Source: Ophiosphaerella korrae (taxonomy: Eukaryota; Ascomycota; Dothideomycetes; Pleosporales; Phaeosphaeriaceae). Taken from it: a DNA stretch of 64,000 nt. A model generated the notes under the pieces. The model did not search any database and was not told the origin of the DNA. It was given only the letters and a program-made list of their open reading frames with translations. The stretch is from the NCBI GenBank assembly GCA_028456385.1, contig JALNQF010000020.1, positions 341,694-405,693 on the forward strand. The letters run 5' to 3'. Both the position numbers and the translations under genes were made by a program. Positions 45,061-57,139 of this stretch are shown here, in pieces. Numbering within the stretch: the first letter of the stretch is position 1; every line of letters begins with the position of its first letter.

Positions 45061-45910
45061 GGAGACGGGGAGTTGGTTTGGGAGCTGAGCTGGATCTAAT
45101 TGCACCATAAGGAGAGGGTTATTGATTAACAGGCGAATATACGGTAGGATGGTGTGTGAGATATTGAGCCATGGCGTTTACCGGCGGCGCAACTAGATAC
45201 CCAAAGGTTAGACATTCTGCATAACTAATTGAACTATTGGTAACCGATATATTCAAAAGAACCTTCACACAAACATTGAAATCAAACCAATCAAATAAAT
45301 CCCAAAGATGAATGTCCTAGTCTAAAAGTATTCGAAGATCGCCAGCATATATACCTAAACATACATGCTTGCCTTATCTCCATTCCAAAATTCCCTTCCC
45401 CTTTTTCATACCCATATCCGCCCCACACAAACCACCATCTTGCCATCCGCCATCCCACTACCCATCCATATCGGTACAAACACGCCCCAAAACCTCACCG
45501 AGCGTCCGCCTAGACGCCTTCTCAAAGTAAGATACAAGAAGAATAGTGTTTCTGATTCGCCCAACACCAAACATGAGCCAAACGGCCGAGCGAGCGACAA
45601 AAAGCACATGACATGGATCAGAAGCGAGTGTGAGTTTTGGACGCCAGAAGGAACATGTGGGAAAAGTTGTCAGGATTTGGATTGAGATGCAAGGTTTGGG
45701 CCTGCCTTTCCTATTCTCCAGCAGAAGCGACAACAGAAAGGAAATGTAATGAAACGGTGACGACGTGGTGTCAAGGCGCTTGCTCGCTTGCTATGGAGTG
45801 CGGGATATGCTGGGCCATATACAGATAGAAGGTAGAAAGAACCCGGTGAAGTAATGCAAGTGAGGGAAATAGGCTGGCCTTTGCCCGGCTACTTATCTCT
45901 GTGTGAGATG
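45061..45910. other. Intergenic, 3' flanks
   Basis: The capping-enzyme and PUF genes converge here. It is pyrimidine-rich in parts (45380-45480) but without a protein-like frame. Confidence 0.5.
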
Positions 45911-48900
45911 TTAGCGCCGAGCAACGGACGCTGGGGACGCATTTCTGCTTACTCGCCCACGCCGCTGACCACCTCCAGCTGCTTGCTGTTGTTGAGGCAT
46001 ATACATGTTGTAAGGGTACATTTGTCCACTCATGCCAGGAACCATTCCTTGTCCAGCGAGGTTGGCGGGTTGCATCATTGGCGAGCCGTTGAAGCCGGGG
46101 GCCACCACTGGAGAACCATTACGGAAACCGTCCATACCAGGAACGCCGGCCTGGAAACCATTCATCTGAGGGTAGAATTGGCCTTGGCGAGCTAACAGCT
46201 GCTGGTACTGTAGCTGCTGTTGGTTGGTCATGGCTGGCATGTTGGGCATAAACATAGGTCCACCAGCACCCATCGAATATTGATCAAAGCTGTTCGAGTC
46301 CATGCTTGCGGTTCGCTGAAGGCCGACAGGATCAAATCCAGGGGCGCCTCCTTGGTAGAAGGAGCCTGGTGGGCCTTGTGCAGCGGCACTGTCTTTCGAT
46401 GCAGGGCGTGTCTGCGAGTGCTCACGATGTCCAGGTCCACGGGTCGAAAGACCCACCTCATCCATGAGTCGCTTATAGCCTTGTTGTGGCTGTGCCTTGA
46501 TCCGTACAAGTACATTGCGTACATTTTGAACAACATCTGCACGAATGTGCTCATCAAAGAAGGGGGTGGTAAGGACCTTGAAGATCAGGGTGGCTCCGCA
46601 ATTCTGGTCGTTGAGGATCTCTTCCAAGACTTGGTCATTGAAGAACAAGGCCTTGAGAATGGTGTCCCGAGCTTCAGGTTCATTCCGCTGGTTGATGATC
46701 TTGAGGACGGTCAGGTAAGCAACCTTGTGTGTGCAAAGATGAACAATGTGGGGAACGAGGCGAGGTGCCAAGACAGTACGTCTCCGAGGGAAAGTGCAGG
46801 TATCCAGGAACCAAGTGAGAAGCAGTGCGCCGTTGGCGTTTGTGGCAAGCTGGACACTGTGAAGTGCGATTGTAGCTGCAACCATGCGTTGTTGATCCTT
46901 AGTAGCGAAGTGGCTTTCAAGGCAAGCTCGCATGGCACGAGCACCAAACCGACCCTGTGCCAAATCCCATAGGCGGCCGAGCATGACCTCAAAGATGAAT
47001 TGATTATATTGCTGATATTTTAGGCAGCCCTGCATAACATAATTACCGAATTGGTCGAGGAATAGGGCCATAGCGTAGGGTTGAAGAGCTTCAACGACCA
47101 TCTTTTGCATAGTGGCAGATTTTGAGACATCGATGATCTTCTGAGCAGCCCAGGTGCCGTTCTTATGGACACCAATCTTGGCCAGCTGAGGCACAATTTC
47201 GCGCAACATTGCTTCTTTAGTGGGCTCTTCGCAGAACTCAAACAGCTTCTGTACAACCGTATTGCCAAGGTAGTCTGATGCAAGCTCAGCAATTTCGGGC
47301 AACATGCTGATGGCGATCTGTTCAATGTCTTCCTTGGAGCAAGATCCATTGTCGATACGTTTGCGAATCTCACGCAGCCGTGGGGCATCGTGGACACGAG
47401 TGTGGCTGGGCTCCTCTACTGTGGGGACCTCATCGACGTAGTTATTGACTTGGACTGCTGCTTCGACTTGCGCAACTATCCTGGCTTGCTCTTCGTCGGT
47501 GGCACCTAGTTCTTTCACGATCTGAATGATGTCGCCACGGATGTCATTGAGTTCAGGAGTAACCAGGGGCGCACTCACTGCTCCACTGTGAGGGCTGTTC
47601 GTATTTGGATTGGTGGCTGAACCAGCCGCGCCCTCGGTGTGTCCCTTCGACAGCGGATCGGGGCTAGGAGAGGGGAAAAGCCCATTGTGACCAGGGGTAG
47701 CAGCCGCACTTGGAATCTTAGCATATCCAATGCGAACGGGCCCGGCACCGGGGAAGATTTCCTTTCCATTGAGCTGTGACTTGGCTTGAACTGCGCTCTC
47801 AAGATTCTCGAAGTTCACGAAGCCGCAATTCTTATGTGTCAAAACGCGAGTCGATTCAATAGCGCCAAAAGCGGCAAAAATAACATTTAGCGAAGAAACA
47901 GTGGTAGAGGAAGGAATGTTGCCGAGCCAAAGTGATCGAGTAGGGCCCTCAAGAGTATCATCACCGAGATTGCCACCGGGCAGATGCATCTTCTTGACCG
48001 CCTCAGCCAGGTTGTACTCGGCATCTTCGGTCAGCTCAGTCGCAGTCAGTGTGTTGTCCATCCGGGTCATAGCCGGCATGTAGTTGCGCATAAGGCCTCT
48101 GCTAGGAGCATCGAGCACGCCCGCGGTTCGAGCTCGAGGGCGCGCAGCCGAAGCATATTGAGTGAAAGCTTGTACCTCAAGGTTGTGTTGACGAACAGCT
48201 TCCTGGATGAGAAGGGCGTTGGCTTCCGCAGGTGTGATGGTACCACTATATGCATATTGGTCGTTGTCGTCCTCGTCTTCTGCATATTTTTCCTTAGCGT
48301 TGACGGAGTAAGAACGGAAGCGATTGGCGGAATTGGCGTTCTGGGCACCGGCATTCCTCTGGCTCTCGAGGAGCAACTCAATGTCGGAAGGAGCTAGCGT
48401 AGCTCGGGTAGGCTGGGGCGTGTCGACGAGACCAAGATAGTCAAGAGTCTTAACATCTGTGTCTGCGAGCGAGTCCCGAGAGAAGGACGACATGGGTGAA
48501 CCTGGTCCGTTTGAACCAAGAGAAGCGATGCTCTGGAGGGTGCTGCTGCGATCGCGGCTGCTCGTCCATCCAGTAGAGAAGATAGGATTGCCAAAGGGCG
48601 AGGTGGAAGGTGGAAGGAAGCCTGGTCGCTGAGGCATTGATCCAGCACGTAAACGAGACAGCAACGCAGACTTGGCGGCAGCGTTTGTAGGTCCTGGGAC
48701 AAAACCACTCCTCTCGGTCGGGGTACCTGGGCTAGGCTTGAAGGGGCTCGTGGAAGGCGTAGGGCGAGACGTCTGAGGAAGAAGAGAGGAGCCAGAGAGC
48801 AGACCGGGAGGAGCAGCAACGGGAGAGAAGCGCGAGGGCAAGGTGCCAGCGCGGGCACGACGTGTAGATGTCTGACCAGTAGAGGCTTCTGGCATAACGT

Positions 48901-49320
48901 TGTTGAAGTCAGGGAAGCTGTCGCCGCTGGGAGACTCGGGGATGGTCTCGCGCAATGGAGTGGAATTTCCACTGGTGGGAGGGCCCCACATTTGAGGAGT
49001 CAAGCCCTCCTGTGCTTGGATCTCGCGTGCACTGTGATCAAAGATTAGCCAAAATCAAGCGGGTTTCAAGATGCGACGAACCGTTTGGAGAACAGTCGGC
49101 TGCCATATTCATGCGATGGAGAGCCGGCGCCCAGCCTGGTGCTCGCAGCGGCATTGCCCAGGGGATTCGACGTGTTGGCAGGAAAGCGGACAGAGCTACT
49201 ATTAGAAGGCTCGACAGGCGAGGTGCTTCCAGTGGAGGAGCCGGAGAGCGGCGGCTGGGGGGTCAACTGGGGGATGTAGTTGAGGTTGATGTGGTGGTCG
49301 GAGCGGGTAGAGGGAGCCAT
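45911..49320 (-). CDS. PUF (Pumilio) RNA-binding protein with RRM (Jsn1/Puf2-like)
   Basis: Exon 1 (49320-49082) and exon 2 (49031-45911) join over a 50-nt intron; the join reads SRLFSKRAREIQAQEG. The product is 1119 aa. A long Ser/Pro-rich N-terminus precedes one RRM (about residues 445-520; SLWLGNIPS and GFVNF), then Pumilio repeats (about 640-900) with cores such as NTVVQKLFEF, TWAAQKIID, GNYVMQGCL and GARAMRACL. The C-terminus is rich in Gln, Gly, Met and Pro, prion-like in composition. The RRM plus PUF layout is that of yeast Jsn1/Puf1 and Puf2, which bind 3' UTRs of mRNAs for membrane or mitochondrial proteins. Confidence 0.9.
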
Positions 49321-50858
49321 TATGTATTACAGACCCTGTCTTTAGCCGAGTAGTAGTTGTATAGCTGGGAAGAATAGTTGTAACGACTCTCGGTTACCAA
49401 TGCCAGGGTAATGTGAAAACGCAGGTTGGTACCGGCCAAAGGAAGGTGAGGCGGGGAAATTATTGCCAGCAAACTGGGGCTCAGGTTGAAGATGGAGGCA
49501 CCCTTGTGGAGCCAGTCCGGACAATGCGCAAGCGCAGCGCACACAAGTACCTATCTCGGCCGCTGGAGGGAGGCCTTGTCTAGCAGAGACTGCTAATGTT
49601 GGGAGCAAGGCGGGGGGCGGGGGCGAGGGGCAAGGAGTGAAGGGCAGGCGTGTGTGCGTGCGTGCGTGCGTGGAGTGGAGGATGGCGGAATAGACAAACA
49701 CTTGGAGCCGTGTCTGGAGAAGATAAAATAGGATTACGTGGCGGGCAATTAGACACCTTGGCTCATAGGGTCGGCCGGCAGATGCAGGGCGAAGAGAGGG
49801 TGAGGGTGAAGGTAGGGCTCGGTGAGGAGGCGAGGAGGTGAGGAAGAAGGGCAAGCAAAGAGCAGTGCGAGGGCTGCAGGAGAAAGTTGAGAGGTGTCGT
49901 TGGCTCGCCTTGGTTAGCGAATGGGCTAGGGGAGTGGCTAGGGACGCGTTACAGAACACGGACAGCGGATCTCCTAAGGTTTGCAGGCGGCCGGGCTCGG
50001 GGAGATCAAGAGCGCAGCCCACCTGCACTCCTTTTGTACAGCAATAGGGGCCGTTGCAGACTGCACGCCCTGAGTGGTCGTTTTGAGCCTGCGGGAGGAG
50101 GCCGCTGAAACGCAGAGGCGGCGCCAGGGTTCCGTCACTCCACACACTACACGGCCTCACCACCAGTCTGACGTGTTCTCTGCTGCTAATTCGGGACGCC
50201 GATGCAGAACTGGCGCGGTGCAAGATGGAAGAGGCTGCGCGGTTTGGCCATGTACGACAGTGAAGGCCATACATAGGCAATCAATGCCTGCTGCCGAACC
50301 TGGGAGACATAAATTGCACACTGCACATTGCGCATTGCACCTGGCTGGCATGGAGTCCCCCGCCACGGCCATGAAACAAAGCATTCTGGAAGTCATCACC
50401 ACGGCACGATTCACGACAGGCCAGCCGTGGGCCGAGGACACCGAAGCGCGTGCCGACGGACTGCCAAATGTTTGAAGGGCGGGCGCTAGTCTGGAAACAG
50501 TGTGTGCGCACTTGCTCGCGTCGTCTGATCGGACGGACAGTGGAGGACGATGGATACATGTAACAGCACGTTGGAGGTATTCAGGCATGCGATAGTTATC
50601 GAGCTAACGGGCGTTGGCCAGGCTAGCGGTTGCAGGCCGTTTGTGAGCTTGTGCTTGTCAATCGAAGACTGCGCTACGTTTCAGCATTGCTGCCAAGCTC
50701 TGTTAGCCTAGCTGCCTCTCAGCCTGCCCAATTCACCTTGTGTAATTCTCCAACGGTAGGCGAAACACATGATCACGCATGAACCTATGGAGCCCTTCTA
50801 GAAGCTCGCCTACACCTGCCTCCTACGCGCCGCGCGGGCTGCGCGCTGGTACCCTGAC
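49321..50858. promoter_or_regulatory. Long divergent intergenic region, PUF / YL1
   Basis: About 1.5 kb upstream of two genes. It contains a GTGC-type repeat at about 49650-49672 and GC-rich segments. A minus-strand frame of 312 codons at 49342-50280 overlaps the expected 5' leader of the PUF gene but is low-complexity Ser/Pro/Arg and was not accepted. A long leader of the PUF mRNA is plausible. Confidence 0.45.
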
Positions 50859-53015
50859 ATGGACACCCATTCCAAGCACACGATGCGCGCCACGCACAGC
50901 GACATCCACATGGACTCGCCAGACCCCTCTGACCATGGCAGCGAGTCTGAGGCCCCGGCCGACCTCATGGTCACCACACGCGCCCGCAGGTCAAACGCAG
51001 GCAACCGCATGGCCATGCTGCTGGCCAAATCAGCCGAGGAGGAAGAGTGGGGCGAGGAGTGGGAGGAAGCGCCAAACGAAGAAGAGTTTCAGGGCGGCGA
51101 CGTCAACGAACAGCATGACTACAACATGGACTCGTCCACCTCGGAGGAAGACGAAGATGGCGATGATGATGATGACGACGACGCAGGGGAGAAGGAGCTA
51201 CGCAGAACAGAGCGTCAAGAGAAGTCGAGGAAACGCAAGACGGTGACAAATCCCTTTGCTGCACGCGTGGCTGCTGTCGCGTGCAAGAAGGTCAGACTCG
51301 ACGTGCCCCGCGCCCACTCGCCCACCAGCTTTCCTCCCCGCCCAAAGAAGAAGTCGGAGCGCGCGTCGTGGCTGCCCACCGAGGAAGATGGCCCTGTTCG
51401 AGCGTCGGCGCGACAGCAGACAGTCGCCAACAAGGAAGCCACCCTCTCCAAGCTCCTGGAGAAGGACAAGCGCCGAGATGATACCCTGGCCATGATGAAG
51501 GCCGCGGAGGCGCGCAAGAAAAAGGACGAGCCCAAGCCTCTGACCCAGGCTGAAAGGCTCGCTGAAGCGGCGCGCAACGAGAGAATCAATAAAAAGACGC
51601 TGCACCGGTGGGAAGAGGCGGAAGAGGCAAGAGCCGCCGAGCGACAAGCCAAGCTGGACGCACTTAAGAATCGCCAGATGGACGGTCCTTTCATCCGGTA
51701 CTACAGCGGACCTGCGATATGGGTAGATGACAAAGTCAAATACGTCGGCAAGGATGCGCCAACCATTGAATTCCTGGACGAGAAACTCAATCGCGAGACG
51801 CCGGTTGAATCTTCGCGGGACGCCCAAGAAGATCCTAAAGAGCCGAATGCTACTCGAGATGCGCAACCAGAGCAGCCTACGAATCGTGAGGCACCAACCG
51901 ATCACAGTATGGACCGGGAAGACCATGCATGTCAAGACCCTGCAGGCTCTTTCCAGGCTTCAACGGGCGCACCTAGCATGCCGTTGCTCCCTACCTCACT
52001 ACCACAGCCGGAGCAAACAACCCACCAGCCGTGGACCCCTGCGTCGCAAGCTTCTGGAGGAAACGTCTTCATGGGAGGAGACATCTTCATGGGCTCACGC
52101 GGCATGCCCTATCCAAGCAGCATCATGTTCACCCCACCAGCCCAAGACTCCTTCCTCTACGGCATCGGCCAATACGCCCAATCCAGCCAGCCCCAAATCA
52201 CCGCCTCAGAACTCCCTCCAAACCCTTTCACCCAAGCCTCCCCATACAACCCATCCTACCCAACCGCTCACCCACCCTTCTCCAACCTCACCGACTCCGA
52301 CACCCTTCCCGCCGGCATCGGCCCCCAAGCGCTCCTCCAACAACTCCAAAAACCTGCCTTAGCACCACCTCCCCGGCCCCGTAAAATCATCAAACGGGCC
52401 GCCCGCAACCTCCTCATCCTCTCCTCCTTCCCCGACCTCGACCCGCCACCCGCCACCCGCCCCAAACCCCCCTCCTCCCTCGCAAAAGACAAAGACCGCG
52501 CCACCCTCATTCACCTCTGCTCAACCCTCTTCCACTGGTCCCACTCCGATGCCACAGCCTTCGTATCCGCCATGCTCGCCTCCTCCGCCAAGGTCACCAA
52601 AAAGGCACAAGCCGAGCGCGACGCCGCCCGCAAGCCCGTCAAGCCACTGTGCGCCGTGACAAATGCCATTGCCCGCTATCGGGATCCGGAGACGGGCATT
52701 GCGTACCGGGATGCGCGTGCCTTTGGCGTGTTGAGGGGCGTCGTTGGGGGCGGCTTTGTATGGGCTGGTGAGCTCGGGTGTTATGTCGGCGGCAGGGCGA
52801 AGCCGCTGGAGAGTATGGGTGGCAAAGGGTTTTTGGGTATGCCGCCTGTTAAGGGGGTGCCTAGGCGGTTTTTGGAGATGCAGAAGAGTGGTGGGATGCC
52901 GCGGACGCCGGTGCAGGCTGTGAGTGGGGGTGAGGGTATGGCTGGTTCGCCGATGAGAGATGGGGCGGCGCAGGTAAAGGCGGAGGATACTATTCAGACG
53001 TCCAGTGTACAATAG
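50859..53015 (+). CDS. VPS72: YL1 / Vps72-like subunit of the SWR1 chromatin remodeller
   Basis: A single exon of 718 aa, longer than the yeast protein. The N-terminus TTRARRSNAGNRMAMLL followed by very acidic runs is the YL1 histone-binding part; Lys/Glu/Ala-rich helical sequence follows, with RYYSGPAIWVDD at about residue 285. A long Pro/Gln/Ser-rich linker leads to CAVTNAIARYRDPETGIAY, the YL1_C domain, at about residues 595-615. YL1 binds the H2A.Z-H2B dimer and helps SWR1 deposit it in chromatin. The C-terminal 70 residues after the domain show no motif. The start is the first ATG; MAMLL further on lies inside the conserved segment. Confidence 0.88.
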   Translation: MDTHSKHTMRATHSDIHMDSPDPSDHGSESEAPADLMVTTRARRSNAGNRMAMLLAKSAEEEEWGEEWEEAPNEEEFQGGDVNEQHDYNMDSSTSEEDEDGDDDDDDDAGEKELRRTERQEKSRKRKTVTNPFAARVAAVACKKVRLDVPRAHSPTSFPPRPKKKSERASWLPTEEDGPVRASARQQTVANKEATLSKLLEKDKRRDDTLAMMKAAEARKKKDEPKPLTQAERLAEAARNERINKKTLHRWEEAEEARAAERQAKLDALKNRQMDGPFIRYYSGPAIWVDDKVKYVGKDAPTIEFLDEKLNRETPVESSRDAQEDPKEPNATRDAQPEQPTNREAPTDHSMDREDHACQDPAGSFQASTGAPSMPLLPTSLPQPEQTTHQPWTPASQASGGNVFMGGDIFMGSRGMPYPSSIMFTPPAQDSFLYGIGQYAQSSQPQITASELPPNPFTQASPYNPSYPTAHPPFSNLTDSDTLPAGIGPQALLQQLQKPALAPPPRPRKIIKRAARNLLILSSFPDLDPPPATRPKPPSSLAKDKDRATLIHLCSTLFHWSHSDATAFVSAMLASSAKVTKKAQAERDAARKPVKPLCAVTNAIARYRDPETGIAYRDARAFGVLRGVVGGGFVWAGELGCYVGGRAKPLESMGGKGFLGMPPVKGVPRRFLEMQKSGGMPRTPVQAVSGGEGMAGSPMRDGAAQVKAEDTIQTSSVQ

Positions 53016-53357
53016 TATCATACATATACGTCTTACGATTACATATTGTAATGACTTAGTAATACAAATCCATTCATCACACATAACAACAATCATTGAG
53101 AAGAAACTAGGTGGCAAACATCTTGAATTCGAAAGGTCCATGATATGCATTGATGGTTAGCACGAAATAATTCTCAAACGCCACCATCTTGCTGTTCCCA
53201 TTCGCAAGAGCTTTTCATGCGTTCATAGCTGTACATGTCGATGCCCGCTGCAACTCCGAACCCGCCATGATGATCAAGTACCAGGCGAACCAGTTCCAGA
53301 GAAAGCGCCACCCGTCTCCGCCCACGACTTTCATGGTCATCGTTAAGGCGCACCTGC

Positions 53358-53879
53358 TTATTTCTTGTCCTTCTTCGCACCGCCCTTGGTCTTGGCTGTG
53401 CCACGGAACTCCTTCATCCTGTTCTTGCGCTGCTTGCCTATTGCGGGTCAGTATGCGGACAATGTCGGATGTTTTCAGAAAAGGCGTACGCTGCTGCCTG
53501 CTAGCCTTCTCGATCTTGGTGGCCATGCCGTATCTAACGAGCCTGTAGCGGGGCTCGAACTTCTTCATAGCCTCGGCGCTGTCGTAGATGAGAGCAAAGC
53601 CGGTGCTCTTGCCACCACCGAAGTGTGTCTTGAAGCCAAAGACAGAGACATCGTCCTTCTTGGCCTTGTAGAGTTCGCCAAGCTTGCCGCGGAGCTCGTC
53701 CTTGGAGACGTTTGCGCGGTTGGGATGGAGAACATCGCTATATGGCAACCGTCAGACCTTGTCGACCGGAATTACTGCCAATATTGTATTTCCTGCACTT
53801 ACACGACCATTTGGCGACGACCGAGGAGGGGGTTGCGGATGAACTTGCGCGTGCGCAAGGTAACTTGAGAGTCGGACAT
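53358..53879 (-). CDS. RPS24: 40S ribosomal protein S24 (eS24)
   Basis: Exons 53879-53803, 53737-53490 and 53437-53358 join across introns of 65 and 52 nt to 134 aa, the expected length. The start [20 protein letters not shown], the [16 protein letters not shown] segment, [15 protein letters not shown] and [11 protein letters not shown] are diagnostic, and the spliced end is a Lys-rich tail ([11 protein letters not shown]). It is part of the small ribosomal subunit. It converges on the YL1 gene and diverges from the methyltransferase gene, with 346 bp between start codons. Confidence 0.95.
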
Positions 53880-54225
53880 GATGAAGGTTGAGGTCGACCT
53901 GCACTCTGTTAGGCTACTGATTTAATTGAACACGATGAATATAATCGATTTGTAGTAACGTACTGGACAGAACTCGATCCTGCAGTTGTCGATTCGCTGT
54001 GATGTTAGCTGGCGGCGCAGGATGTGTCGTCGTCAAAGTTCCGGCTCGCAAAATCGGCCTGAGTGCTGTGGACTTCGCTTAGCGGCTTAGCGCCACTCCA
54101 TTCTAGGTAAGCGCATTTGAGGCCGAACACCAAGAAAACCCCTCACCCATTGGAGTAAAGACTTCTGGGTTATTATCACAACTCTATTGGCCTGGATGCT
54201 ACAAACCCCACCAACACATGTAATC

Positions 54226-55580
54226 ATGGGAGATCCTGCCACCACAATCCAGCTACAAGTGTTACAACGCCAGTACTTCCAGCTGGTAGAGCCACACCAG
54301 CTGAGATGGCCAGAGGATACCACATTGAAGCGTTCTGACGTTCAATCTTGGGTGTTTGCTCGGATGTTCGATACTACTCAAATCAAGTCACCGCCACCCG
54401 ATCGTTACCAGCTCAGAGTTCTCAAATTACTCATACCTAAGCTTGAAAAAGCCATAGTTGACCCTGAGGAGGATGTATGACAACCCATCTCTTCCATGTG
54501 GATTCGTAATGTGGTTTTTTCAAGTATCTTACTTACAAACTTGAGTAACCTTAGAGTCGTATGAAAATCGATGATTCCCATGCTACGCTCACCCGCTAAC
54601 TTCGTCCTCTCCTACGTGTATAGGAAATCTCAGATGACCTCATGTCTACGATGTCATCTCTCCTCATTTCCAGTGTCCCCTCTGAGGCTGACTCCGCTCA
54701 GCAAAAGGCATATGTGACGTACACTTTCCCACATCATCGGATGGACGGCCTCTCCTCGGATGACTGGCCAGTAACACTCCTAGAAGCTAGGTCGGTCATC
54801 TCATCATCCGGTACTACTGGCTTGAGGACATGGGAAGCAGCGCTCTTTCTTGGGTCTTACCTTGCATCTAATGACGGCCAATCATGGATCCGTGGTAAAA
54901 GAGTTTTTGAGCTTGGCGCCGGAACTGGTATGTTATCCATACTATGTGCCAAGCACCTTGAGATCGCAGGAATTATAGCCACAGATGGCGATGAAGCAGT
55001 TGTCGATACCATCAAGACAAACTGTTTTCTGAATGGACTTGACTCTAATGATTCCTCTGGGTGTGTAGTTAGAACAGCTGCCTTAAAGTGGGGGTGGCCC
55101 ATTGGCGCAGCGACATTCCTAGAAGACTATGGCATGGAAGCACCAGACATTATTCTCGGTGCCGACGTTGTAAGCATGTTGTGGAGGCTTGGGGTGGAAC
55201 CGTGGCTAATAACAAGACTACAGACATACGACAAGTCCATCATACCGCGACTGGTTGTAACATTGAGGGAATTCTTTGGGATGAAACCAGAACTCCAAGT
55301 GCTAATATCTGCAACCATACGCAACGAGCAGACGTTCGAGACTTTTTCGGACGCGTGTAGTGGGTCTTCTTCCAAATTTAACTCAGTGGCATTACGACAT
55401 CGGGTGAATTATTGCTGACTTTTGTGGGGTACAGGGCGGAATGGATTTGAGGCCGATTTGGTTGGCGTTACGCCAATCCCTGAACGTCAACAAACAGGCC
55501 CGTTTTTTCCAACGTCGACCCCGATTCAAATCTGGTGTGTCACCAGAAAACAAGCATACGAAGACCCATTCGCTTTCTGA
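54226..55580 (+). CDS. EFM3: Protein-lysine methyltransferase, EFM3/FAM86 type
   Basis: Four exons (54226-54474, 54624-55169, 55224-55359, 55435-55580) join in frame to 358 aa. The N-terminal helical part resembles the FAM86 domain. The class I SAM-binding motif is VFELGAGTGMLSILCAKHL, followed by ATDGDEAVV and the post-splice GADVTYDKS loop that replaces a DxxY motif of this family; the last exon ends in IQIWCVTRK. Yeast Efm3 and human EEF2KMT trimethylate a lysine of elongation factor 2; the same target is inferred here. An in-frame ATG 30 bp upstream is possible. The first intron is long for the window (149 nt). Confidence 0.85.
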
Positions 55581-57139
55581 TCGATTGGTTTAAGTTTCAT
55601 GTTGAGCAACGCATCTTGGTCTAGAGTGGCGTTGCCAGACCCTGTGAGGATGGATGACTGCTGCACGCGGTAAAGTCTAGATCTATGCTGTCCGAGTTTT
55701 CTGATTCGGCAGATATGCCAAGGACGAATGTTTTTCATGGGATGCGCTCGTTGGTGCCTGTCAATTGGTAGATTTTAAACATTGTTCTGTCGATCAAGGC
55801 AGACGTAGTTGCACGAGAGGGGAAAGCTGAGGACAAAATTAGCATGGCAGGCACGCACACCCGATAGGTGAACATTTCAGCATGGCGTGACCATTGTGTA
55901 ATTTTCATTACTTGAGCAGAATGCGAGAGGGCACAGCAAGCACCTCTTGAAACTCTCACCAAAGAACCCCGCACATGGCGCGAATGCATGGTACGAGGAA
56001 GGTTTGCCATACAGGACGTGGTTGAACCGCAATCGCTGATACGCACCCGAGTGGGCACCGGACAAAGAGGTCAATATGGTACCCGCAACGAGTAACACTA
56101 ACCAGACTGCTCTGCGTGGACCTGGTTCACTCGGCTATTTCGTGGCACATCGTGCCGCTGCGATTCGTCGATAGCAACACGAGGGTGCGCAACACCATGA
56201 TTAGCAGGCACCAAGTGATGGCCGGCTTCCCCTCTACGGCGGTTGCGGAAAAAGTGCAAATTAAGTCCCAGGCACCTTGGTGAGCGAGGGTGGGGGCATA
56301 TTGAAGAGTCAGCCAAACAAAGATTGCCTATGGCGTGCTCTGATGTGCTAAAGGGTATCAATGGCCACATACCTTGCAATCGCGAAACTTCCCCACACGG
56401 CTACGATACCGTGGCCTAGCTACCTATATAATTGGAGCTCGTCGTCGTCAACCGCGTTCTAGAATCGTTGCCCAAGAACCGCTGCCACCCAAGCGTTCAA
56501 TACTTATTGACGCAGCCCCCTTCCTAGCAGGTCGTCGCCCTCATCTCAAACACACTACCTTCGCCGTTATCTATCCTTCCATCCTACTGCCGACGTTTGC
56601 CGCGAGGCCTGAGGAAACTATCGGCACTGGAGTCGCAATATCAAACACAGACCAAGGCATCTTATCTATCGCGCTTCAGCTCTATCTGCCTATCTACCGG
56701 ACCGCTGCACAGCCACCTTGCCTGTCTCTGAGAAAGGGAGTTGTGACCGGTCGTTCAACGTGGTACACTGTTAATTAGCTGTAAGTTTGCTTTTCATTAT
56801 TCTTGACGCCGGCATTCTTTTTTGGTATGCAAATCAGTGGATCCCTGCCTGATTGGCTGCTCCCTTGTCACCGAGTTGGCATGTGGCCGAACCTTGGAAG
56901 TCCCTAGCCGAGCGATAAGTAGTGTTCCTGGCTAAAGCATCGATGCAGGGGCCCCGCGATAAGGCACAAAGCACGTCGCCGCGATAAGTGCATCAGCACC
57001 ATACAGCAGCTACTTTCAGCTGTGTCACCGCCTCTTCGCCATCTCAATAGCCTGTGACAAAATCCCTCATTGCTGCCCTGCGAACCGTGCGCCAATATTT
57101 CAGCGAATCTTTCAAGTTCTTCCATATTTATTTCTCGCA
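55581..57139. promoter_or_regulatory. Long upstream region of the Ecl1-like gene
   Basis: 1.56 kb without an accepted gene. A plus-strand frame of 134 codons at 56374-56778 and several others have no domain. The region may carry a long 5' leader with upstream reading frames and, at 56779 onward (GTAAGTTTGC), a possible 5' UTR intron donor. Confidence 0.4.

Noticed and set aside
49342..50280. 312-codon minus-strand frame upstream of the PUF gene
   Set aside because: Low-complexity Ser/Pro/Arg sequence without domains, lying in the expected 5' leader of the PUF gene.
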